NCBI GenBank assembly: GCA_964654015.1 | Contig: CAZZHQ010000051.1 | Coordinates: 1-16,062, forward strand | Origin: JAUUZT01 sp964654015 | GTDB lineage: Bacteria; Chloroflexota; Dehalococcoidia; GIF9; AB-539-J10 | Direction of reading: 5' to 3' | DNA: 16,062 bases | In this document: positions 8,647 to 14,860 of the stretch, piece by piece | Layout: each line of letters starts with the position of its first letter | Numbering within the stretch: the first letter of the stretch is position 1 | Notes under the pieces: model-generated | The model's input: the letters and a program-made list of their open reading frames with translations, nothing else | Database searches by the model: none | What the model was told of the DNA's origin: nothing | Made by a program: the position numbers and the translations under genes

Positions 8647-9657
8647 TTAATTATTTACTAGCCGGTACACCCTCGCAGCGGTGTCGTGGAATAGGAACCC
8701 TCGGTCCTCAGGCGAGAAACCTTTGGAAATACGCTTAAAGGCATTCCAGATAACGGTATACGAATATGACATCTTGTCGACCGGGAAGTTACTCTCAAAC
8801 ATACAACGGGCTGCCCCAAACTGCTCAATACACCAGAGATAATAGTGAGCCATAGCCTCAGCCAGTTCAGATGAACTCGGTGGGGTGGATTGTTTATGCC
8901 AGCCGAAACCACACATCTCCATACCAAGCCCACCCAGTTTCACGACTACATTAGGACAGCTTGCTAACTCAGTAATACTGTACTTCCATTCCTGAAACAC
9001 ATCCTCACGCTTTCCAGCATAAGGGCTAATACCAAGGGGAGTTCCGATGTGGTCTAAAATGATAGGAATCTTGGGGAAAGCTCTCGCCAGATCTACCAGC
9101 TCCATAAGTTGTGTATGGTATAGCCAGGAATCAAAACTCAGGTTGTACTTCTGTAAGCAGGCAAAGCCTTCTCGAAACTTTGAATCCAGTAATAGCCCTC
9201 TCGGACGGTTTCTGAGCGTTACAATATCGCTGTTTTCGTGCCAGGGTGAAGTGTATCGAATCCCGCGGAAGCGGTTTCTACTGGCTGCTACGTGTGCTTC
9301 TAGTACTGGCGCCACTGCGGTACCCAAAGTGAGATCAGCAAAACCCACAATTCCAGCGGCGACGTTGGTTGGTCCATATTGCCCACTCGCACTCTGGGCG
9401 GCTATACCCTGTACGAACTCCGTCTCACCTATGGGTTGCATCTCCTGGGGACCATCTTTTCGATACATTGCCCTGCACTCTACAAACACCGTATTAATAA
9501 TGTTGTGGCCTCCACTCATGTCCGCAAGCAACTCATTAAGGAAGTAGTGTCCACGGGGAAGACCCCAGAAGTGGTGGTGTGGGTCGCAAATGAGCATATC
9601 AGGCTCTATCGGGTCCTCTTGCGTCAACTCTAGCCATGATTCTTGCTTCGTTGTCAT
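8647..9657 (-). CDS. Amidohydrolase_2 family TIM-barrel metal hydrolase (COG3618-like)
   Basis: The 336-residue product carries the metal-site pattern of the family: Asp25-x-His27-x-His29 in CDPHHHFW, His203 in LDHIGTP, and Asp294 in ESNFPVDK. The family features WLYHTQL (near 178-184) and VVKLGGL (238-244) are also present. Relatives include lactonases such as L-fuconolactone or L-rhamnono-lactone hydrolases and the decarboxylase-type Amidohydrolase_2 enzymes; the exact substrate is unknown. A strong GAGGAGG precedes the ATG. It is the first gene of a likely three-gene operon with the DUF362 protein and the small membrane protein. The nearby enolase-superfamily gene would fit a sugar-acid or lactone pathway, but that link is inferred from proximity alone. 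Confidence 0.9.
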   Translation of the reverse strand: MTTKQESWLELTQEDPIEPDMLICDPHHHFWGLPRGHYFLNELLADMSGGHNIINTVFVECRAMYRKDGPQEMQPIGETEFVQGIAAQSASGQYGPTNVAAGIVGFADLTLGTAVAPVLEAHVAASRNRFRGIRYTSPWHENSDIVTLRNRPRGLLLDSKFREGFACLQKYNLSFDSWLYHTQLMELVDLARAFPKIPIILDHIGTPLGISPYAGKREDVFQEWKYSITELASCPNVVVKLGGLGMEMCGFGWHKQSTPPSSSELAEAMAHYYLWCIEQFGAARCMFESNFPVDKMSYSYTVIWNAFKRISKGFSPEDRGFLFHDTAARVYRLVNN

Positions 9658-9693
9658 TCAATCCTCCTCGCTACTATTTTGTGTTGTACCTGA

Positions 9694-9699
9694 ATTATA
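9694..9699 (-). promoter_or_regulatory. Candidate -10 box for the amidohydrolase operon
   Basis: Read on the minus strand, a perfect TATAAT lies 37-42 bases upstream of the ATG at 9657. No good -35 hexamer stands at the usual distance, so an activator may be needed or the match may be chance. Confidence 0.35.
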
Positions 9700-9849
9700 C
9701 AGGAGGGTTATTTTGGTATTCACTCAATGAGTGTTACGATTTCTTATCGCTGGGTCATAATGGTAATACTAACCTGAGGCAATCTCAAATCATTTTAGTA
9801 TTAACTTATGGTAAGTAGAGAAATATCCGCATAGTATGCGACACATAGA

Positions 9850-10293
9850 CTATTTCAGTGGTCCGATAAATTCCATAGTAATGTTGTCAGGACCTTTAAT
9901 GTAACCAAGGACAGCCAGTGATTCTCCAGGTTCTGATGGTATTGGAATTGGTCCCTGTTCGAATTTGAGACCTTTTCGCATTAGCTCTTCATATGTCTCC
10001 TGGATATTATCAACTTGAAAACCCAGATGAGCTACTCCTGTGTTACATGTGCTTAAGTCTATAGTTTTCCCTTTAGGTGACACGTACTCTATAAGCTCGA
10101 TGGTATTGTTGTCCGGCGTTATCACATTACATAACTTGAGCCAGGTGCCGGGCATTTGTACGATTTTTTCTATAGGATCACCTTTCATCTCCCAGGCAAG
10201 ATTTGCTTTTAACCCCAGTATGTCACAGAAAAAATGAACTGATTCCTCCATGTTGCTTACCGTAAAGCTAAAGTGGTGCATGCCTTTAATCAT
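9850..10293 (-). CDS. VOC superfamily (glyoxalase/methylmalonyl-CoA epimerase-like) protein
   Basis: The 147-residue product has the paired beta-alpha-beta-beta-beta modules of the vicinal oxygen chelate fold. Likely metal ligands are His7 (GMHHFSFTV), Glu66 (NTIELIEY), His89 (GVAHLGFQV) and Glu141 (ITMEFIG). The length and the two-module layout match epimerases, glyoxalases and related lyases or dioxygenases; I cannot choose between these. AGGAGAG precedes the ATG. It stands alone, 192 bases upstream of the amidohydrolase on the same strand, with its own candidate extended -10 box and an old insertion-sequence end further upstream. Confidence 0.88.
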   Translation of the reverse strand: MIKGMHHFSFTVSNMEESVHFFCDILGLKANLAWEMKGDPIEKIVQMPGTWLKLCNVITPDNNTIELIEYVSPKGKTIDLSTCNTGVAHLGFQVDNIQETYEELMRKGLKFEQGPIPIPSEPGESLAVLGYIKGPDNITMEFIGPLK

Positions 10294-10390
10294 CTTCTTT
10301 CTCTCCTGATATAAATTAGAGTCCCTATGCGTTATCTGAACGATTATTTATGTCTTATTACTATAGAGCAACCTTTACGTGCCTCTAGTG

Positions 10391-10399
10391 ATTATACCA
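10391..10399 (-). promoter_or_regulatory. Candidate extended -10 promoter of the VOC gene
   Basis: On the minus strand TGGTATAAT forms an extended -10 element (TGN plus TATAAT) about 100 bases upstream of the ATG at 10293. The -35 region is poor, which extended -10 promoters tolerate. Confidence 0.4.
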
Positions 10400-10424
10400 T
10401 TTATCAGGTTGGTGCTATGGTAGT

Positions 10425-10511
10425 TGTGTGCTCCGTCCCCAGTAGTTGTACCACTCGTTAAGTTAGATTATCCCACAAAACTCTCACTTCTTCCGGGCTA
10501 GTTTTCAGGGA
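10425..10511 (-). repeat. Insertion-sequence end remnant, copy A
   Basis: Bases 10437-10511 match copy B at 11729-11805 in the same direction, with roughly five of six bases identical by eye; the longest shared runs are TTAAGTTAGATTATCCC and ACAAAACTCTCACTTCTTC. Its outer part (10440-10465) matches the terminal inverted repeats of the remnant at 12474-12745. The match to the right end of that remnant extends outward to about 10425. It lies upstream of the VOC gene and downstream of the permease gene. Confidence 0.75.
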
Positions 10512-10555
10512 ATAGATTACCTTCGTAAAGAAATATCTTGCGAAAATATTATCAG

Positions 10556-11716
10556 TTACTGAGAGCTTATTATCCAATTTATATACCTGTTATCCTTTCC
10601 CCATCTACGTATAGCGTGGAATAATCCCATAGCTACCACAAAGCCAACTGCCATATTGGTAAGCAAGGCCAGAACAACGACCACGCCCATTATCGGCAGC
10701 TCATTCAAATTAATATCCCTGGCGAAACGTGTCAATTGAATCCCAACTAAAAGCAGCATCGCGCCAATTATACTCTCTGGAAACATAGCAAATAGTGTTG
10801 CGATGGAACCAGCTAAAAATATACCCAATAATACTTCGATAACGCCTTCCATAATATTGGTACCGCCCGTTCTCGCCCCAAAATAATATTGCCCAGCCAG
10901 GCCTCCAGCGCCATGGCACATGGGCATTCCTCCAAAGAAAGGTAGAATAGTGTTCATGATTCCCATGTTGAGGGCCAGTTTTTTTTCGGATACTGGTCTG
11001 TGAGGGAAGTAGTCTTTCAGGAGCACAGATGTAGCGATTACTGCATTTGTTGCGGTCAAGGGCAGTTGAGAGAAACCAGCCATAACAAGGCCATGCCACA
11101 TTTCCACTGGTTCGAACGGCGTCAAAGAAGGAAGGTCAAAGCCAGGTTGTACAATTCCTGAGAGTTCACCCTTGAATGCCATCACCACAATTCCTAGAAT
11201 CATCAGAACGATAGCAGCAGGGGCATACTTGTTTTTTCGGAGAAATATCACAATGAGGACGGAAACCACACCAAGCATCCAACCTGTTGAGACCAGCTTA
11301 AAGCCTTCGATGGCTAGCATTATACCTAATGCCACCTGAATTCCACGTATAACGCTCCTTGGCGTGATGGTTGCCAGTTTCTGTACCGTCCCACTTAAAG
11401 ACAGGAGTAACCAGATAATACCAGTAGCCACGCCTGAAGCATAGATACGTGAAGCAGGCCACTTCTGTGCTATGGCCATTACAGCTATTACCTTCATGGG
11501 TTGAAGTGGCATGGGTAACTTGTAAATGATGCCCGTAACAATATTAGCCAGCCCCATCATTACCAGGAGTCCTGTTGGGTTCAAGCCGTTGACGGCAAAG
11601 TAGCCTATAGCTAGAGGGAACAACGTGCCGAAGTCACCCATAGAGCCAGCGAGCTCACGGATGCTAAATTCGAATTCACCTATATTAAATTGAAATTTTT
11701 GTCTTGACACGCGCAC
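10556..11716 (-). CDS. MOT1-type molybdate/sulfate permease
   Basis: The 386-residue product is a polytopic membrane protein with about ten to twelve hydrophobic segments. Two signatures of the MOT1 (MFS_MOT1) family are clear: ELAGSMGDFGTLFPLAIGY near residues 21-39, and GGMPMCHGAGGLAGQYYFGA near 263-282. Characterised relatives carry molybdate, and bacterial ones are often annotated as sulfate transporters, so the ion is not certain. The start is a GTG at 11716 with GGAAGG eight bases before; a second GTG at 11710 with AGAGG upstream is an alternative. The gene is bracketed by direct repeats A and B. Copy B ends about a dozen bases before the start and carries a TATAAC that could serve as a -10 box. 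Confidence 0.9.
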   Translation of the reverse strand: MRVSRQKFQFNIGEFEFSIRELAGSMGDFGTLFPLAIGYFAVNGLNPTGLLVMMGLANIVTGIIYKLPMPLQPMKVIAVMAIAQKWPASRIYASGVATGIIWLLLSLSGTVQKLATITPRSVIRGIQVALGIMLAIEGFKLVSTGWMLGVVSVLIVIFLRKNKYAPAAIVLMILGIVVMAFKGELSGIVQPGFDLPSLTPFEPVEMWHGLVMAGFSQLPLTATNAVIATSVLLKDYFPHRPVSEKKLALNMGIMNTILPFFGGMPMCHGAGGLAGQYYFGARTGGTNIMEGVIEVLLGIFLAGSIATLFAMFPESIIGAMLLLVGIQLTRFARDINLNELPIMGVVVVLALLTNMAVGFVVAMGLFHAIRRWGKDNRYINWIISSQ

Positions 11717-11728
11717 CTCTATGACCTT

Positions 11729-11805
11729 CCCCTGATAGTTATACTACTTATTAAGTTAGATTATCCCCACAAAACTCTCACTTCTTCTGGATCAGTTTTC
11801 GGGGA
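11729..11805 (-). repeat. Insertion-sequence end remnant, copy B
   Basis: This is the partner of copy A (10437-10511), in the same orientation, and it abuts the start of the permease gene. It contains a diverged version of the insertion-sequence terminal repeat (11735-11757) followed by about 50 bases of shared subterminal sequence. Confidence 0.75.
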
Positions 11806-11911
11806 GCGGGTCAGAGTTCAATGGCTTTCTTAAGGAAAACAGGCAGGTCTTCATTGTATTTCTGATTGCACCTCCTGAATGCTGTTGCTTGTTGTTTAGC
11901 AATTAAGAAGC

Positions 11912-12445
11912 TCAATCCAGTTCGGGATAGCTGTAATGCTTTGTTATACCCCACTCATCTATTGGCCAGTAAGTGATGACTGCCTTACCAATCACGTTAT
12001 CACGCGGCACTGCCCCCCAGGAATGCGAATCATTTGAATTGTTCCGATTGTCCCCAAGTAGAAAATATTCCCTCATTGGAATGTATTTCTTTCCCATTGT
12101 ATATGTTGGATTTTCTCTCAAATACTCCTCTTCCAGAGGAATCCCGTTAATAATTGTCTTTCCGTCTTTAATCTCGATGGTTTCTCCCGGTAGTCCTATT
12201 ACGCGCTTGATAAAAGGATCATCGGAATGAACTTTTTCAGGTGGCTGGAAAACAATAACGTCACCACGCTCGGGATCTGAGAAGAAATAACTGGCTTTGG
12301 TAACTATTAGCCAATCGCCATCATTAATACTTGGAGTCATGGAGGCGTAATTGACTGTATAACCTTCAATGGTATATCGCAGGCCGATAAACATTGCCAA
12401 TGCTATCAGGATAGTTATAGTAATATCACGGATAATCTTCATCAT
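11912..12445 (-). CDS. lepB: Signal peptidase I (type I leader peptidase)
   Basis: The 177-residue product has one N-terminal membrane anchor (about residues 8-25), then the catalytic Ser35 in ASMTPS, the catalytic Lys80 in FIKRVIGLPGE, and the box GDNRNNSNDS at 131-140 followed by HSWGAVPRDNVIGKA. The order and length match the short Gram-positive/chloroplast-like type I signal peptidases (S26 family). It would remove signal peptides from secreted proteins on the outer face of the membrane. The serine box is slightly unusual, with MTPS where MxPTL is common. There is no clear Shine-Dalgarno. A promoter-like pair lies inside the adjacent insertion-sequence remnant. No obvious secreted partner is next to it, so it may be a general housekeeping or accessory copy. 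Confidence 0.94.
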   Translation of the reverse strand: MMKIIRDITITILIALAMFIGLRYTIEGYTVNYASMTPSINDGDWLIVTKASYFFSDPERGDVIVFQPPEKVHSDDPFIKRVIGLPGETIEIKDGKTIINGIPLEEEYLRENPTYTMGKKYIPMREYFLLGDNRNNSNDSHSWGAVPRDNVIGKAVITYWPIDEWGITKHYSYPELD

Positions 12446-12477
12446 TGCGCAGTTATTCCAGTGACCTGTCTCTGGTA

Positions 12478-12505
12478 ATTGTACTATTCATTAAGTTAGT
12501 GACAA
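12478..12505 (-). promoter_or_regulatory. Promoter for signal peptidase built from an insertion-sequence end
   Basis: On the minus strand TTGTCA (12500-12505) and TACAAT (12478-12483) are separated by 16 bases, each one base from consensus. The predicted start is about 25 bases before the signal peptidase ATG. Both boxes lie within the remnant element. Confidence 0.45.
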
Positions 12506-12589
12506 AGCAGTTACAGGAGTGGGAGGTCTAGAGCCCAGGGAACTATGTGGTCGAAGTTGATTGTACTCCTTCCTTCATATCCTCTCAAT
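12491..12589 (-). pseudogene. C-terminal remnant of an IS3-like transposase
   Basis: The minus-strand frame reads RKEYNQLRPHSSLGSRPP and ends at TAA at 12491-12493. The pattern Y-N-x-x-R-P-H-S-S-L-G is the hallmark tail of the IS3-type integrase-core transposase. A TGA at 12575-12577 stands where the family usually has Trp before RKEYN, and no open frame continues upstream. Only this tail survives. Confidence 0.75.
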
Positions 12590-12678
12590 TCTCTTGTGAT
12601 TTATTTGATAACCTTTCTGCTGGCTTCAGGGACAGAGCCCCCCTGGTTGACGTAGATCTCGGCTTCCCTCACTTTATG

Positions 12679-12706
12679 ATTGACCCTAAGACGGGGTACA
12701 CCTCAA
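12679..12706. repeat. Copy 2 of the 28-bp inverted repeat (partner at 1675-1702)
   Basis: It is identical to the reverse complement of 1675-1702 except for one base. It sits 13 bases inside the right terminal repeat of the decayed element, so the family is probably insertion-sequence derived. Confidence 0.75.
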
Positions 12707-12901
12707 TACTAGCTAAATGTAACTTAATGAGTGGTACAACTACTTGGGTGGATCACACAGTCCATCAATGAATTGTTAATGCGTATCATTGCGGCTATCA
12801 TAGGGAATGGTTTATCTAATGTTTTAATCGAACTATTAATGTACTAACACCAACGAGAGGTAAATAAACTGTTCCGCTTTGTATTGCCCAGACAGTGCCT
12901 T

Positions 12902-14284
12902 TCACGTTAAAGATTGGGCCACCACTGGACAGCGCGGATCTGGAGCAAAGTAGTCCCCGTAAATCACTTTAGACAAGTTAAAGCAACCTGTCCTGCATGT
13001 AGTTCGATACTGACATTTTTTACAGCTTTCAGATAATAGATGTTCAGGAATATTTCTGATTAATTTGGCCTTCTCAGAGTTCCAAATTTCAGATAAAGAG
13101 TTCTCCTTAAGATTGCCCAAAATAAATTTCTCTTCGGTAGAAATCATTTCACAAACGCCTACTCTCCCATCCGGGAAAATCATTAAACCGCTAAGGCCTC
13201 CGCCGCAGTATGTTTCTGGTTTTACCTCTGCCCATTTCTTTAAGGAATCATCATAGGAAATTTTAAAACGAGATTTATATTCTTCTTTTTTCCTTGTTAC
13301 AATCTTTTTTAAAAATAGACACTCATTGTTATTGAGGATAAGTGAAGGTAGGGTATTTCTACCACGCACACTAGGTATACAAGGAGCAATTTGCAGTTCA
13401 AGCACTCCTAATTGGTAGCAAAAGTCAATCAGTTTTTCCACTTCTCTGTAATTCTTTTTTGTCATTACTGACTTGATAAGGATGTTCATCCCCTTATTCA
13501 CCATCAATTGCAAATTCTTTCTTACTGTTTCAAATGTGCCTTTCTTACCTGTAAGGGCATCAACTGTCAATGGATTATGCGAGTCAAAACTAACGTGAAT
13601 AAAGGTTATACCAAGAGAACAGAGTTTATCTACTAAATTATTGGTTATTAAAGAACCGTTGGTGCTAATATATGGGAAAATATCATAAGAGGACAATAAC
13701 TCCACCATTTTACTAATCTCTTTACACATCAATGGTTCACCGCCACTCAGAACAGCCTTCTTAACTTCTAAATCTCTGGACTGTTGGGCAATCTCCTTAA
13801 AAAGCCCGAAGTCCATTTGCTCATTCGATTCACTAACATGTGGTGAGTTCATATAACAGTAAGTGCATCGGAAATTACAGAAATTTGTAACTATAAACTC
13901 AATCATAACAGGACTCTTATAAAATGTGGGGACAGTAGGTTTCTCTGAAGCAAAAATGAATTTTTCTGGATCCCCCAAAAAGTTATTTGGTACACTATTA
14001 CGTTGGAGGCTAACCAACTTACGATTACTAAGTAATGTGATAGTGTCACATACTGCCTTAACGGCTTGATCTCTAGGAACCGAATAAATAGAGGAAATTA
14101 TTTCCCCTATTTTTGCTACGGTGAAAGAACCATTAAATAATGTGATAATGACTGCCTGATTAGGAGGTATTTCCCAAAATAAGCCGTATACGCGGTCTAC
14201 TATCAGTACACAGTGACTTTCTTTTCTTAAACGCAATCTGTCGCTGGTTAGTGGAAACTTTGTGAGTAAATTCTGCTGATTCAT
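12902..14284 (-). CDS. Radical-SAM/SPASM peptide maturase with N-terminal PqqD-like (RRE) domain
   Basis: The start is the ATG at 14284 (MNQQNLLTKF, 460 residues); a longer frame needs a TTG start. Residues about 12-95 resemble a PqqD-like peptide-recognition domain (LRLRKESHCVLIVDRVYGLFWEIP, followed by helices). The radical-SAM core has the [4Fe-4S] motif Cys136-x3-Cys140-x2-Cys143 (CNFRCTYC) and GGEP at 181-184. A complete SPASM domain supplies seven cysteines for auxiliary clusters: Cys360, Cys378 (GVC), Cys421-x2-Cys424-x5-Cys430-x3-Cys434, and Cys452. Enzymes with this layout install thioether or carbon-carbon links in precursor peptides. A plausible precursor lies upstream on the same strand (14617-14793). 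The gene is AT-rich, which suggests transfer. Its ribosome-binding site is weak. No protease, exporter or immunity gene is adjacent. Confidence 0.92.
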   Translation of the reverse strand: MNQQNLLTKFPLTSDRLRLRKESHCVLIVDRVYGLFWEIPPNQAVIITLFNGSFTVAKIGEIISSIYSVPRDQAVKAVCDTITLLSNRKLVSLQRNSVPNNFLGDPEKFIFASEKPTVPTFYKSPVMIEFIVTNFCNFRCTYCYMNSPHVSESNEQMDFGLFKEIAQQSRDLEVKKAVLSGGEPLMCKEISKMVELLSSYDIFPYISTNGSLITNNLVDKLCSLGITFIHVSFDSHNPLTVDALTGKKGTFETVRKNLQLMVNKGMNILIKSVMTKKNYREVEKLIDFCYQLGVLELQIAPCIPSVRGRNTLPSLILNNNECLFLKKIVTRKKEEYKSRFKISYDDSLKKWAEVKPETYCGGGLSGLMIFPDGRVGVCEMISTEEKFILGNLKENSLSEIWNSEKAKLIRNIPEHLLSESCKKCQYRTTCRTGCFNLSKVIYGDYFAPDPRCPVVAQSLT

Positions 14285-14504
14285 AAAAAAGGAACCTATC
14301 GAACTATACAAGAATAGTAACCGTCTACCTACGTGTTATTCTCCACTAAAGTTCAGGATAGCGTCCGGAGACCATTTGTCCGCCACAGTTAACTTCAGGT
14401 GATAGATGAAGAATGAGTAAACACCCGTCAATAATATTTCCTGCGTCTTTAATGAGCGAGAGAATTAATCTAGTAGTCAAAAGATAATCCAGATTTAGCA
14501 CTCT

Positions 14505-14541
14505 ATTATATCTTCATCATAAATATCTACTATTAGATATT
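14505..14541 (-). promoter_or_regulatory. Palindrome next to a TATAAT box between precursor and maturase
   Basis: AATATCTA (14522-14529) and TAGATATT (14534-14541) form a perfect 8-bp dyad with a 4-base centre. On the minus strand a TATAAT lies at 14505-14510, so the dyad covers the -35 position of a possible promoter for the radical-SAM gene. It could be an operator or a small RNA hairpin. The rest of 14285-14616 shows no gene; only frames of a few codons open there. Confidence 0.35.
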
Positions 14542-14616
14542 ATCAGACTCAAGAAATGAACAACCGTTAGCTTCACCCACGTTTAAATTGGTAGCCCCTT
14601 CTATTCTCTAAGAAAA

Positions 14617-14793
14617 CTAGCTTTTAAGTTCGGGGGGGCAGAGTACACAAGGTGCATCACTATTTTCAAGTTTTGCTTCTCTTCCTATTACCTCAAAAGC
14701 TGCTCCGGTGTCATTGACAAGCTTACTTAATCTTTTGGTTACCTTGTCCAATTCCTGACTATTGCGCTCCAACACTTTTTCTCTGTTATTCAT
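14617..14793 (-). CDS. Candidate RiPP precursor peptide, 58 residues
   Basis: An ATG at 14793 opens a 58-codon frame ending in TAG at 14617-14619. The N-terminal part (residues 1-45) is charged and probably helical, as expected for a leader: MNNREKVLERNSQELDK, then a KRLSKLVNDTGAAFEV stretch. The last residues, DAPCVLCPPELKS, contain the only two cysteines (Cys49 and Cys52) and look like a small core. GGGAGGTGG lies six bases before the ATG and a TTGACA-type promoter lies just upstream. The radical-SAM/SPASM gene follows on the same strand after 332 bases. I do not recognise the family. The peptide role is inferred from the pairing and the leader-core look; a small Cys-x-x-Cys metal-binding protein is the main alternative. 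Confidence 0.75.
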   Translation of the reverse strand: MNNREKVLERNSQELDKVTKRLSKLVNDTGAAFEVIGREAKLENSDAPCVLCPPELKS

Positions 14794-14799
14794 TTATTT

Positions 14800-14808
14800 C
14801 CACCTCCC
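14800..14808 (-). promoter_or_regulatory. Strong ribosome-binding site of the precursor peptide gene
   Basis: Minus-strand GGGAGGTGG, six bases before the ATG at 14793, is close to the ideal Shine-Dalgarno sequence. It fixes the start of the 58-residue frame and argues that the frame is translated. Confidence 0.75.
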
Positions 14809-14817
14809 TAGTGAACA

Positions 14818-14846
14818 AGCATAGTAAGTATTTAGTATCCTGTCAA
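14818..14846 (-). promoter_or_regulatory. Sigma-70-type promoter of the precursor peptide gene
   Basis: On the minus strand a perfect TTGACA (14841-14846) is followed after exactly 17 bases by TATGCT (14818-14823). Transcription would begin near 14811, giving a leader of under 20 bases before the ATG. The -35 box lies at the very edge of the neighbouring insertion sequence. Confidence 0.65.
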
Positions 14847-14860
14847 GAGGTCGCTTAATT

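Larger units (their letters stand above)
12474..12745. mobile_element. Internally deleted, decayed insertion sequence with terminal inverted repeats
   Basis: Outward-facing ends at 12474-12498 and 12720-12745 match each other as an inverted repeat at 21 of 25 bases (core TGTACCACTCATTAAGTTA). Between them lies the C-terminal tail of an IS3-like transposase and a 28-base motif also found at 1675. At about 270 bases it is far too short for a complete element, so it is a deletion derivative. No target-site duplication is evident. Confidence 0.7.

Noticed and set aside
9047..9547. Plus-strand frame of 166 codons opposite the amidohydrolase
   Set aside because: It is antisense to a clear metal-hydrolase gene and shows no domain or start signal.
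12547..12771. Plus-strand frame of 74 codons in the insertion-sequence remnant
   Set aside because: It runs antisense over the IS3-like transposase tail and through the terminal repeat; the protein sense lies on the other strand.
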